A stretch of DNA of 64,000 nucleotides from Anoxynatronum sibiricum (GTDB taxonomy: Bacteria > Bacillota > Clostridia > Peptostreptococcales > Tindalliaceae): positions 124,001 through 188,000 of the forward strand of contig NZ_JBCITM010000007.1 in assembly GCF_039414295.1 (NCBI RefSeq), in the 5' to 3' direction. The translations under genes and the position numbers were made by a program. Shown here piece by piece: positions 34,828 to 43,141 of the stretch (position 1 is the stretch's first letter; every line of letters starts with the position of its first letter). The notes beneath the pieces are model-generated. The model did not search any database. It worked only from the letters and a program-made list of their open reading frames with translations, and was not told where the DNA came from.

Positions 34828-35370
34828 TCACCTTTCCGTCGCAAAATCGTCGACAGGGGTCCATTCCCTGTACTCCCTGTCCAGCATGGACAATACGTGC
34901 ATGGAGAGAAAATCATCGCCTTTTTTCTTGCATTCCCGCAGGGTTCCCTCAAAAACAAACCCCTCCGATTCGTAGAGCCGTCGGGCCTGAGGGTTGAAAT
35001 CAAACACATCCAGCCACAACCGATGACACTTGTAGGATTCAAAGCAAAGCTGCTTAATCAGCCGAACAGTTTGACGCCCATAACCCCTGCCTTTTTCTGC
35101 GACAGTGATTCGATCGAAGGAAATCACCTGATGCTCACTGGTCAGACCCGAGAGAATGACGTAACCAACGGGACGGTCATCTTCCACCAGCGTGACCATG
35201 AAATGCTTTTCATCCTCTGAAGCAATGCAGGCCAGGTGCCGTTCCTGCGACCAGTTGTACACATAGTCCCGGTTATCAGGATGTCCCTCCGTTGCCATGA
35301 CCCAGTCAAGGTCTTCAGGCACTGTTTCTCTGAGGCGGATATGTTGATTTTCCACCACTGCTTGCGTCAT
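34828..35370 (-). CDS. GNAT family N-acetyltransferase
   Basis: A 180-residue acetyltransferase of the RimJ/RimL-like branch: the N-terminal HIRLRETVPEDLDWV, a GYVILSGL beta strand, the acetyl-CoA-binding VAEKGRGYGRQTVRLI and the C-terminal WLDVFDFNPQARRLYESEGF are typical. AAGGAG stands before the ATG at 35370. The acceptor substrate is unknown. It follows the EamA gene by 59 nt on the same strand. Confidence 0.88.
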   Translation of the reverse strand: MTQAVVENQHIRLRETVPEDLDWVMATEGHPDNRDYVYNWSQERHLACIASEDEKHFMVTLVEDDRPVGYVILSGLTSEHQVISFDRITVAEKGRGYGRQTVRLIKQLCFESYKCHRLWLDVFDFNPQARRLYESEGFVFEGTLRECKKKGDDFLSMHVLSMLDREYREWTPVDDFATER

Positions 35371-35429
35371 GAATTTTTCCGCTCCTTCCCTTCCTGTTGA
35401 TCACATCTCAACAGTCCATCATCCATACC

Positions 35430-36347
35430 TCAGGCAGTCGGTCGTTTCCACCGACTCCAAAGTGCCTGGTTGTGCTGCACCATCACCACTGACAAAAACA
35501 CCATTAAAATCCCCAGGATCTTCATACCCCCCAGGCGGTCACCCAGCAGCAGCGCTGCCGCACCTACGGCCACAATGATTTCAAGGGTGGTGAGGATCCC
35601 TGCCCTGGAGGCCTCAATACCGTGGGAAAAGGCGCGGATATAGAGCCCATACCCCATGGCAGTGGGAAGCAAACCCTGAAGAAACAATCCCAGCCAGACC
35701 ACCGGTTCCGGATTCACGGCAAACACCCCCAGGGGATCAGTCAAAGGAATGGCAAAAAGCGCCCCAAATCCAAAAAAGTAAAGTCCCAGAGTCCAGCGGT
35801 TGTAATGGCGGGTGAGGTGCTTCACTGCCACTGTGTTAACGGCAAAAGTGAAGCCTGCCAGTAATCCCATCACGACACCGTATCTGTTGATTTCCAGAAG
35901 ATCCAGCCGCCCCTCTGTCACGGTGACAACTGTGCCGACAGTGCAGAGAACCAGGGCCGTCAGCTTCAGGGGGGTCAGCAATTCTTTGAACAGCAGCCGG
36001 GACATGAGAATAACAAATGCGGGGGAGGTATACAGCAGAATGGTGGCCGTGGCCACGCCGGTGTATTCAATGGCGTTGAAAATAAAGACATTATAACATG
36101 CCTGACCGTAAAATCCCATAAACATGGTGATGAGCAGTCCCCGGCGGCTGATGACCATGTGGCCCGGCTGCCGGAAGATCATCCAGACGGCTGTGATGAG
36201 AAAGGCGAAGGCCAGCTTCCAAAAGACAATATGGCTGGCTTCCAGTCCTCTGTCATACAACAACTGGGCATTGACGCCCATGGTGCCCCACAACACACTG
36301 GCCGCCGCCACCATCAGGTACCCTTTGTTTTCTTCAGACAGCATCAT
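35430..36347 (-). CDS. EamA/DMT family transporter
   Basis: A 305-residue drug/metabolite exporter with ten predicted helices formed by two EamA repeats (AAASVLWGTMGVNAQLLY in the first, MGLLAGFTFAVNTVAVKHL in the second). Family members export amino acids, metabolites or toxic compounds. It lies downstream of the ectoine-type cluster, separated from the RidA gene by a stem-loop, so it may be only partly cotranscribed. Confidence 0.88.
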   Translation of the reverse strand: MMLSEENKGYLMVAAASVLWGTMGVNAQLLYDRGLEASHIVFWKLAFAFLITAVWMIFRQPGHMVISRRGLLITMFMGFYGQACYNVFIFNAIEYTGVATATILLYTSPAFVILMSRLLFKELLTPLKLTALVLCTVGTVVTVTEGRLDLLEINRYGVVMGLLAGFTFAVNTVAVKHLTRHYNRWTLGLYFFGFGALFAIPLTDPLGVFAVNPEPVVWLGLFLQGLLPTAMGYGLYIRAFSHGIEASRAGILTTLEIIVAVGAAALLLGDRLGGMKILGILMVFLSVVMVQHNQALWSRWKRPTA

Positions 36348-36375
36348 TGTTCATCCCCGTTCCCAGAGAAGGGTA

Positions 36376-36402
36376 CTCCCCGGAAAAAAAACTTCCGGGG
36401 AG
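36376..36402 (-). terminator. stem-loop between ridA-like gene and EamA gene
   Basis: Perfect 10-bp arms CTCCCCGGAA and TTCCGGGGAG around a 7-nt loop; on the minus strand the T-run lies in the loop rather than after the stem, so termination is uncertain. Confidence 0.5.
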
Positions 36403-36408
36403 GTGACA

Positions 36409-36792
36409 TCATTCGCCTGCCAGAGCGGTCACGCTGACCTCCAGCAGCACAGCTTCAAAAAGAACGCTTTGCACGGTAATTCGGGCCGGATAGGGCTCAG
36501 AGACGTACTGGCCGTAGACTTGGTTGAATTCCATAAAATCAGCCAGATCTTTCAAATGAACATCCACTTTCACGATGTCGGCCATGGTGCTGCCGGCCGC
36601 CTCAAGGATCGCCTGAATATTTTTCATCACCTGATGGGTCTGCTCTTTGATGCCACCGGGCACCACCTCATCAGTTCCCGGATATTCCGGTGTCTGACCG
36701 CTGACAAACACAAATCCGTTGGCAATGATGGCATGGTTGTATGGTCCTGCCGGCAGGGGTGCCGCTGCTGGATGAATCGCTTTTTTGTTCAT
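36409..36792 (-). CDS. RidA family deaminase
   Basis: A 127-residue RidA/YjgF/Rid2-type protein. RidA hydrolyses the reactive enamine/imine intermediates released by PLP-dependent dehydratases such as threonine dehydratase. Conserved elements are AAPLPAGPYNHAI, FVSGQTPEYPGT, HQVMKNIQAILEAAGSTMADIVKVDVHL-type spacing and the YPARITVQ arginine. It lies 29 nt after the EutB-like dehydratase, a logical partner whose product it would detoxify. The ATG at 36792 has AAAGGGGC five nt upstream. Confidence 0.9.
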   Translation of the reverse strand: MNKKAIHPAAAPLPAGPYNHAIIANGFVFVSGQTPEYPGTDEVVPGGIKEQTHQVMKNIQAILEAAGSTMADIVKVDVHLKDLADFMEFNQVYGQYVSEPYPARITVQSVLFEAVLLEVSVTALAGE

Positions 36793-36821
36793 GAAAAGCC
36801 CCTTTCTTACATGAAATGTTT

Positions 36822-37835
36822 TCAAATTGTCCTGAAGGTTTCCTGCATCAGTGCCAGGTATTGTTCAGGCTCCACACAGCTGCCGCTGAGTATGATGCCA
36901 ATGCGCCTGCCGGCTGCTGCCACCTGGCCCTGTTGCAGTGCTGCCACTCCCACAGCCGCCGCCCCTTCAATCACCAGGCTGTGGTGTTCAAGGGCATACC
37001 GCATGCCGGCGGCAATGGCTTCTTCCTTCACCACCACATGCTGATCCACCAGCTTGCGGATCAGCGGCAGGGTGTAGTGATTTTCTCTGCCGATGCCTCC
37101 CAACAGTGATCCGGCCAATGTCTCCTGTTCTTCAATGGCCACCGGCTTTTCTGCCTTCAGACTTTTCAGCATGGCCGGTGACCGGTCAACGGAAACACCG
37201 ACGATGTGAATCTGGGGGTTAATGGCTTTTGCCGCCAGGGCTGTTCCCGCCAGTAAACCGCCGCCGGACAGCGGTACCAGAAGAGTATCCAGCTCCGGTT
37301 GCTCTGCCAGCATCTCCAGGGCCACCGTGCCCTGGCCGGCAATGACCGCCGGGTCATCAAATGGGGGCACCGCCACATAGCCCTGTTCCCTGATCAGGTG
37401 TTCATAATGGGCTTCAGCCTCATCCTGAGATTTTCCCCCCACTTCTGCAACTGCCCCCAGCTGTTCCACCAGGGCCACCCGGTTTTTCGGCACATGTTCC
37501 GAAAGGCATACCACTGCCTTCACCCCGGCTTCCCTAGCCGCATAAGCCACTGCACGGCCATGGTTTCCCGTGGAGAAGGTAATCACACCCCGCTGTTTTT
37601 CAGCCTCAGTGAGTCCCATGATTTTATTGGCAGCGCCCCGCAGCTTGAAGGCCCCGGTATGTTGCAGGGATTCCAGTTTTAGATAAATGGATGACGCTTC
37701 CATAGATTGTGTCAACCGTGGTGCAGGAATCAGGGGTGTCTGCCACACGATTCCCCTGATGCGCCGCTGTGCCGCCAGTACATGCTGCAGTTCCAATGAC
37801 TGCCAGCTTAACAGGGTATTTTTAAGTGCTGTCAT
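36822..37835 (-). CDS. eutB: PLP-dependent threonine-dehydratase-like enzyme, probable hydroxyectoine dehydratase EutB
   Basis: A 337-residue fold-type II PLP enzyme. The cofactor lysine is in TGAFKLRGAANK, the phosphate loop is SGGGLLAGTALA, and TGNHGRAVAYAA is the substrate loop. It lacks the C-terminal ACT regulatory domain of biosynthetic IlvA. Alone it would be called a catabolic threonine/serine dehydratase, but its ATG lies 4 nt after the ectoine hydrolase gene and beside RidA and a TRAP importer, the context in which EutB (hydroxyectoine utilisation dehydratase) occurs. The assignment to EutB is inference from context; EutC is not present. Confidence 0.75.
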   Translation of the reverse strand: MTALKNTLLSWQSLELQHVLAAQRRIRGIVWQTPLIPAPRLTQSMEASSIYLKLESLQHTGAFKLRGAANKIMGLTEAEKQRGVITFSTGNHGRAVAYAAREAGVKAVVCLSEHVPKNRVALVEQLGAVAEVGGKSQDEAEAHYEHLIREQGYVAVPPFDDPAVIAGQGTVALEMLAEQPELDTLLVPLSGGGLLAGTALAAKAINPQIHIVGVSVDRSPAMLKSLKAEKPVAIEEQETLAGSLLGGIGRENHYTLPLIRKLVDQHVVVKEEAIAAGMRYALEHHSLVIEGAAAVGVAALQQGQVAAAGRRIGIILSGSCVEPEQYLALMQETFRTI

Positions 37836-37839
37836 GGTG

Positions 37840-39015
37840 TCACCGCTTCACGCAGATTTCCAGGGGATAATCAAAGAAATGCTGAATGCCCGTGTCTGTC
37901 ACATAGAACGAGGCATCCACCTCAAAACCCACATCATCCAGCCAGATTCCGGGAATCAGGTGCAGGGCCATGTTTTTCTGCACCACGGTTTTATCACCGG
38001 GTCTGACACTGATGGTCTGCTCGCCCCAGTCTGGCGGGTAATTCACTCCGATGGAATAGCCGATGCGGGATTCTTTCACCAGACCTGTTTTCTCAATGGT
38101 CCTGCGCCAGGTGGCTTCGATTTCTTCGGCGGTTACACCAGGTTTAATCATGTCCAAGGCAGCGCTCAGCCCTTCCAGCACGGTCTTTCCTGTATCCCTC
38201 ATCAGAGCCGGAGGTTCCTGCCCCAGATACATGGTGCGGGCAATGGGAACATGATAGTGCTTGTAAACACCGCAGAGTTCCAGCAACACTGCTTCTTCAT
38301 TCTCGTATCGTTTTTCTGTCCAGGTGAGGTGAGGGGTTTTGGTGCCTTCTCCCGCCATCATCAGTGGTACGATGGCCGGGTAATCGCCGCTGTGCTGTGC
38401 TGTACCCCGATACTGAACAGCTGCAATGGCCGAAGCGGCATCGCATTCCCGCACCCATGGAGCGATGACTTCCTGGGCGGCGGTCATCACATGGTGGGCA
38501 ATTTCACCGGCAATTTTCATAAACCCGATCTCTGCATCCGATTTGATCACCCGCACCCAGTTCACCAGGGTATTGGCGTCTTTAAAGGTGGCATCAGGAA
38601 GGGATTTTTCCAGCTCCACATAGGCCCGGTGGGTGAAATAAAACTGGTCCATTTCCACCCCGATGCGCCCTTTGTCCCAGCCTCGCTGTTTAATCACATC
38701 TGCCATGTAATGCATGGGATGCTTCACCGTGGACTGGACGTAATCATCTGCATACTCGAGAATGTTTTCATGGGACAGGATACTGTTGAGCCGCGCCGCA
38801 TTGGCATCCATGCCCCGGCCGATCCACACCGGCTCCTCCTGTTCCAGGGAAACCAACAGGCACTGGTGCACATAAAAGCTCCAACCGTCGTATCCTGACA
38901 GATAGTTCATATTGGCCGGCTGAGAAATGAACAACAGGTCGATGCCCCATTCGTTCATTTTTTCCTTGGTCCGGCGCACCCGTTCCATGTACTCCTCTTT
39001 TGAAAAAACCGCCAT
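37840..39015 (-). CDS. doeA: ectoine hydrolase (M24 creatinase-like family)
   Basis: DoeA/EutD opens the ectoine ring to N-acetyl-L-2,4-diaminobutyrate. The 391-residue protein keeps the stretches I associate with this family: NMNYLSGYDGWSFYVHQC, GRGMDANAARL, DYVQSTVKHPMHY, GVEMDQFYFT, GDYPAIVPLM, HLTWTEKRY and YPPDWGEQTISVRPGD. An N-terminal creatinase domain (about 1-140) is followed by the pita-bread M24 domain. AAGGAGGG stands 8 nt before the ATG. Adjacent TRAP, EutB-like and racemase-like genes support an ectoine/hydroxyectoine role. Another creatinase-type amidase is the main alternative. Confidence 0.85.
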   Translation of the reverse strand: MAVFSKEEYMERVRRTKEKMNEWGIDLLFISQPANMNYLSGYDGWSFYVHQCLLVSLEQEEPVWIGRGMDANAARLNSILSHENILEYADDYVQSTVKHPMHYMADVIKQRGWDKGRIGVEMDQFYFTHRAYVELEKSLPDATFKDANTLVNWVRVIKSDAEIGFMKIAGEIAHHVMTAAQEVIAPWVRECDAASAIAAVQYRGTAQHSGDYPAIVPLMMAGEGTKTPHLTWTEKRYENEEAVLLELCGVYKHYHVPIARTMYLGQEPPALMRDTGKTVLEGLSAALDMIKPGVTAEEIEATWRRTIEKTGLVKESRIGYSIGVNYPPDWGEQTISVRPGDKTVVQKNMALHLIPGIWLDDVGFEVDASFYVTDTGIQHFFDYPLEICVKR

Positions 39016-39058
39016 CTTCTGTTCCCTCCTTATTGGTAGTCACTGGCCATCCGCGTTC

Positions 39059-39790
39059 TTACAAAAATCTGCCGTCTGCTTCACGTACCACTGCCGAAAA
39101 AACGTAGTGAATCATGGTGACAAAATCGAAAACCGGCAGTCCCACCGCCCGCTGCACCGCCGGTGCGTAGGGAGGCAGTACGCTGCATTCCAGGAGAATT
39201 ATTTTCACTGCCGGGTCTTCTTTCACCAGAGCCACAGCGGCAGCCGCCACTTCTTCTTCCACCCGCTTGACATCCAGCAAACCGGTTTCTTCAATAAAGG
39301 CCGATGAAAAAGCAGGCGCCTGCTGTAAGCCTTTCATTCGGATGCGTTCACCCAGATTGGCACCACAAAGGGCCAGTACTGCCGGGGTTAACGCATTGGA
39401 GTCAACCGTTAAAATACCCATTTTATGTTGGTCGGGAATCAGGTGTGCCAGAAAGGGAACCTGCAGCAGGCTAGAGAGAAAGACCGGCAGATCCAGCTCT
39501 TCCCGCAACGCCTGCTGATAGAGGGCCATGAACCCGCAGTCGCTGGTAATCGCCCTCACCCCTTCCCGTTTCAGCTCTCTGGCTGCTGCCATCACCTCAT
39601 CAAGTGCCGAGAGATCATGGCTTAAAATCCGCTTCACCGTTAATCCCGGCACCCGTTGAAAGCGAACGGGAAAAGGATAGGTGGTGGCATTGGCCACATC
39701 TCCCGGAATGAAAGGGGCCTCACTGTCCAGTAATAAGATGCCAATGGCTTCGCCGTAACTGACCTGACCCGGTTTTTTTCGATAGATCAT
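39059..39790 (-). CDS. aspartate/glutamate racemase superfamily protein
   Basis: A 243-residue protein of the Asp/Glu/hydantoin racemase fold with the two expected cysteines in SDCGFM and LLECSVLPPY, one per half. These normally act as the acid/base pair. In ectoine-utilisation loci a member of this superfamily (EutA) occurs, proposed to act on hydroxyectoine stereochemistry; this protein is in the same place, between the TRAP genes and doeA, but I cannot say it is EutA itself. AGGAGG lies 7 nt before the ATG. Confidence 0.75.
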   Translation of the reverse strand: MIYRKKPGQVSYGEAIGILLLDSEAPFIPGDVANATTYPFPVRFQRVPGLTVKRILSHDLSALDEVMAAARELKREGVRAITSDCGFMALYQQALREELDLPVFLSSLLQVPFLAHLIPDQHKMGILTVDSNALTPAVLALCGANLGERIRMKGLQQAPAFSSAFIEETGLLDVKRVEEEVAAAAVALVKEDPAVKIILLECSVLPPYAPAVQRAVGLPVFDFVTMIHYVFSAVVREADGRFL

Positions 39791-39808
39791 CTCATCGCCT
39801 CCTGCTGT

Positions 39809-41086
39809 CTAAAAGAGTGCCGAATTGGGCAGGAACAGGGCAATTTGAGGGAAAAGCACCAGCAGCACCGTCGCCAGCATGAGAATGGCAATGAACGGCG
39901 GGGTGTTACGAATAATTTCCAAATAGGGTCGTCTGAAAATCAGCTGTGCGGTGAAAATGTCGCAGCCGAAGGGAGGTGTTGCCGAACCGATGGCACACTG
40001 CAGCACCACCAGCACTCCCAGCAGAATGGGATCTACCCCGGTCTGAATGACGTAAGGTGCAAAGATGGGACTCAGCACATAAATGGCCACAATGGGGTCC
40101 ACAAACATGCAGGCAATGAAGTAAGCCGCCACCACAATGAAGATCACATATAAATAGGACGGATTTTCTCCAAAAAGCAGGGGCAGGTATGTTTGGGGAA
40201 TGCGCAGAAAGCTGAGGAGCCAGGAAAAGGCACTGCCGGCCCCCACCAGGATAAAGACCACTCCTGTGACAACACCCGTTTGCAGAAAATGATCGATGAG
40301 ATCCCCAAAACGAATGGTGCGGTAGATGATTCCCTCAAGGATCAGTGCGTACAGCACCGAAACAGCCGCCGCTTCTGTGGGGCTGAAAAAGCCGCCATAG
40401 ATACCTCCAATGATAATCACCGGAAATCCCATCACCAGAATGCCGCCCTTTACTGCATCCATTCGCTCTTTGGCATCGGCTTTGGGAATACCGGCAATGT
40501 TATTTTTCTTGGAGTAATAGACACAGTAAATGGAAAACATGAAAAAGATCAGCAGTCCCGGCCCCACTCCCGCCAGAAAAAGTTTTCCCACAGAAGTGCC
40601 TGTGACAACACCATAAACGATGAACCCGATACTGGGGGGAATCAAAAAGGCAATATCACTGGAATTGATGATGAGTCCCAGGGTAAAGGGACTGGAGTAA
40701 CCAGCTTCCAGCAGCATGGGCCGCATGGTGCCGCCAATGGCTGCCACAGTAGCCTGGGTTGATCCGGATACGGCTCCGAAGAGGGTGCAGGCGGCATTGG
40801 TGGTAATGGCCAGCCCGCCGGGAATATGCCCCAAAAAAGCTTTTACCATACGAATCAGCCGTTTCGCTGCCTGTCCTGCCGTAATGATATTGGCTGCCAG
40901 AATGAACATGGGCACCGCCACCAATGACGGCGGAATCATTCCGGTGACCACCTGTTGAATGATGACATTCATGTTGAAAGTGGGCATATTGACGTAAATG
41001 TAGAGAATGAGAGATCCCAGCAAAACAACCATGAAGGGAAATCCCAACAGCAGTTTGGTAATCATGGTACCTACCAGTAGTAGCAT
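39809..41086 (-). CDS. TRAP transporter large permease (DctM type), second system
   Basis: A 425-residue DctM protein with about twelve helices and the family motifs FGAVSGSTQATVAAIGG, LIPPSIGFIVYGVVTG, FFSPTEAAAVSVLY and GSATPPFGCDIF. It starts 15 nt after dctQ with GAGGTGA before the ATG and precedes the racemase-like gene by 18 nt. In this operon it most likely imports ectoine/hydroxyectoine or a related compound, as TeaABC and UehABC do. Confidence 0.92.
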   Translation of the reverse strand: MLLLVGTMITKLLLGFPFMVVLLGSLILYIYVNMPTFNMNVIIQQVVTGMIPPSLVAVPMFILAANIITAGQAAKRLIRMVKAFLGHIPGGLAITTNAACTLFGAVSGSTQATVAAIGGTMRPMLLEAGYSSPFTLGLIINSSDIAFLIPPSIGFIVYGVVTGTSVGKLFLAGVGPGLLIFFMFSIYCVYYSKKNNIAGIPKADAKERMDAVKGGILVMGFPVIIIGGIYGGFFSPTEAAAVSVLYALILEGIIYRTIRFGDLIDHFLQTGVVTGVVFILVGAGSAFSWLLSFLRIPQTYLPLLFGENPSYLYVIFIVVAAYFIACMFVDPIVAIYVLSPIFAPYVIQTGVDPILLGVLVVLQCAIGSATPPFGCDIFTAQLIFRRPYLEIIRNTPPFIAILMLATVLLVLFPQIALFLPNSALF

Positions 41087-41101
41087 GTTCTCACCTCTCT
41101 C

Positions 41102-41758
41102 TTAAGCCATGGGCGGATGCTGGCCTGATTTGTCAGTATCTTCAAGTTCCTTCATTTCTTCCACCATTTCCTCCGCCATGTCTTCAAACTTTTCTGCCAG
41201 CTGCTGCAGTTCCTCTGCCTCATATTCACCCTGTTGTTCCGGTGACAGCCACACCTCAGGCACCGTCAGATTTTTAATGATGGTTCGCACATACTGAACC
41301 CCGGCAGAGAAGAAACCCAGGGGGATAATGGCCAGAAAAGTCCAGTAGGGCAGCCGCAAAGCCGGCGTACGGTGAGACATGGTTCGGGCAGTGCTCATGT
41401 AGCTAAAGGCATAGCTGGACAGCAGAAACATGACCACAGCACTGATGGTGCAGATGATAATGATCATCACTTTTTGCATTTTGGGGTTCATGGCGTCAAA
41501 GAAGGCACCCATTCGAATGTGCCGCGCTTTTCGGACGCCGTAGCTGACCCCCACAAAGGTGATGAGGACCACCAGCAGTTCTGTCAGTTCTTCCACAAAA
41601 TAGATGCTGACAAAAAAGGTTCTGGCAAACACATTGACAATCACCAGCGTGGCCAGGCAAAAAACACCCAGCGACAGCACAATCACCTCAAACCAGTCAA
41701 AGGCACGACCAAAGACTTTAAAAAGAAAGGAGAAACTCATCTTATTTTCTGCTTCCAT
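41102..41758 (-). CDS. TRAP transporter small permease (DctQ type), second system
   Basis: A 218-residue DctQ protein with four membrane helices (residues about 20-165) and an unusually long acidic C-terminal tail rich in Glu (AEELQQLAEKFEDMAEEMVEEM-like, likely a coiled coil). I start it at the ATG at 41758, where AAAGGAG stands 7 nt upstream; an in-frame ATG at 41797 lies inside the preceding hairpin and is unlikely to be used. The extended tail is absent from the first DctQ in this window. Confidence 0.88.
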   Translation of the reverse strand: MEAENKMSFSFLFKVFGRAFDWFEVIVLSLGVFCLATLVIVNVFARTFFVSIYFVEELTELLVVLITFVGVSYGVRKARHIRMGAFFDAMNPKMQKVMIIIICTISAVVMFLLSSYAFSYMSTARTMSHRTPALRLPYWTFLAIIPLGFFSAGVQYVRTIIKNLTVPEVWLSPEQQGEYEAEELQQLAEKFEDMAEEMVEEMKELEDTDKSGQHPPMA

Positions 41759-41777
41759 GGCGACACTCCTTTCAGAG

Positions 41778-41812
41778 TTCTCCGGCAAACCATCCATCGG
41801 TTTGCCGGAGAA
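41778..41812 (-). other. intercistronic hairpin between dctP and dctQ, second system
   Basis: Perfect 14-bp arms TTCTCCGGCAAACC and GGTTTGCCGGAGAA around 7 nt, without T-run on the minus strand. It occupies the same position as the hairpin in the first TRAP operon, between the binding-protein stop and the small-permease ribosome site. Confidence 0.6.
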
Positions 41813-41830
41813 AAGTAGCTGTATTAGTGG

Positions 41831-42991
41831 TTAGTCAATTCCCAGAGCTGCCTTGGCATTTTCGATGTCATTCAGCAAGGCTTCCAGAATTTCCTCAGCC
41901 TGTGGCCCGCCGATTTCCAGGAACTTATCGTAGACAGGCATGGCCAGTTCTCTAAAAGCCTCCTGCTCTTCGCCTCTGATTTCGTGATACACAATTTCAG
42001 GCCGCTCAGCCATCATGGCCGCCAGATCTTCTTCATGGCGGGCTTCAATCCATTCGGCTGCCGGAATAATGGCATCGATCCACCAATTTCGCATTTCCTG
42101 CTGCATTTCCGGGGGCAGTGAGTCAAAGAACTGCATGTTCACCGTGGGGATGCCGGTGAAGGGTTCTGCATATATTTCAGTGAGGTAGTCCTGCACTTCA
42201 TAGAAGTTCATGCTGCGGATGGCAAAAATGGGATTCACCTGTCCGTCAATGAGGTTGGTCTGCAGGCCCCCATAAATTTCTCCGTAGTTCATGGGCGTGG
42301 GTGCCGCCCCATAAGCCAGGTAGTCTTCCACCAGCAGCGCTGATCCCATGACCCGCACTTTCAATCCCCGCATGTCATCCACATTCTGAATGGGACGGTT
42401 GGAAGTGATGGTCTGCCAGCCTTCGTACATGAGACTCAAGGGAACCAGTCCGTTACGGCGAAAAGCTTCTTCAAGAACGTCCATGAAATCTCCGTTGCGC
42501 ACCACCCAGTCCATGGCTTCTCCAATCCGTTCATCTGGCCACAGATAATGGAGAGCCAGTACCTGGGCCTCGGGAACAAAGGCGCTGATCCAGGCAAAAT
42601 CGGTGAAGACGTATTCCACCACACCCAACTGAGCCAACTCATTGATATCCCGGGTGTCACCCAAGGTTCCGTAGGGGTATACCGTCACGTCGTACATACC
42701 GTCGGTGACTTCCCGCATGTGATCGGCATAATGCTCAGCCCACACGGTCATGAAGTCACCTTCGATTTCTTCAGAAGCAAACTTCGGCTCCAGTTTGCGG
42801 TCCAATACCAGTCCACCAGATGCTTCTCCCGGTTCTGCCGGTTCCGATGGTGCTGCCGGTTCAGCAGGTTCTGCAGGTTCTGCGGGGGCTGGAGCCGGAC
42901 TGCCGCAGCCTGCCAGTGCAATGGTGCCCACCAGTGCAATCAGCAGCAGTAAAACGGTCAGTTTCTTCATGGTCGCCGTGCTTTTTTTCAT
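41831..42991 (-). CDS. TRAP substrate-binding lipoprotein (DctP family), second system
   Basis: A 386-residue receptor with lipobox LAGCGSP, a long Ala/Pro/Glu-rich tether (AEPAEPAEPA) and the DctP fold. Typical parts are YPYGTLGDTRDINELAQLG, the MRGLKVRVMG block and the NLIDGQVNPIFA motif equivalent to GTIDGQENP in the first system. AGGAGG lies 7 nt before the ATG at 42991. It is the first TRAP gene of the cluster; the 150-nt upstream gap to the amidohydrolase gene may hold an internal promoter, which I could not define. The ligand, possibly ectoine, is inferred from neighbours. Confidence 0.9.
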   Translation of the reverse strand: MKKSTATMKKLTVLLLLIALVGTIALAGCGSPAPAPAEPAEPAEPAAPSEPAEPGEASGGLVLDRKLEPKFASEEIEGDFMTVWAEHYADHMREVTDGMYDVTVYPYGTLGDTRDINELAQLGVVEYVFTDFAWISAFVPEAQVLALHYLWPDERIGEAMDWVVRNGDFMDVLEEAFRRNGLVPLSLMYEGWQTITSNRPIQNVDDMRGLKVRVMGSALLVEDYLAYGAAPTPMNYGEIYGGLQTNLIDGQVNPIFAIRSMNFYEVQDYLTEIYAEPFTGIPTVNMQFFDSLPPEMQQEMRNWWIDAIIPAAEWIEARHEEDLAAMMAERPEIVYHEIRGEEQEAFRELAMPVYDKFLEIGGPQAEEILEALLNDIENAKAALGID

Positions 42992-43141
42992 TATTTCTCC
43001 TCCTTTTATGGCTCGATGTTCTATTAACCATCCCTTTCTGCGCTTTTTGGCTGCGTTGCTTCCAGGTTTCAGCGCAGGCGGGATTGGTGTATCCTTGGCA
43101 ATCTTTCGAATAATCAGTAAATATGCGTGGCAGGTATCCCC

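Noticed and set aside
37687..38898. A 403-codon open frame on the plus strand
   Set aside because: Antisense shadow of the ectoine hydrolase gene, with typical His/Gly-rich noise composition.
42992..43141. Second sigma-54 promoter before dctP of the ectoine-type cluster
   Set aside because: A GG-N10-GC spacing can be found on the minus strand, but the surrounding bases do not match the consensus.
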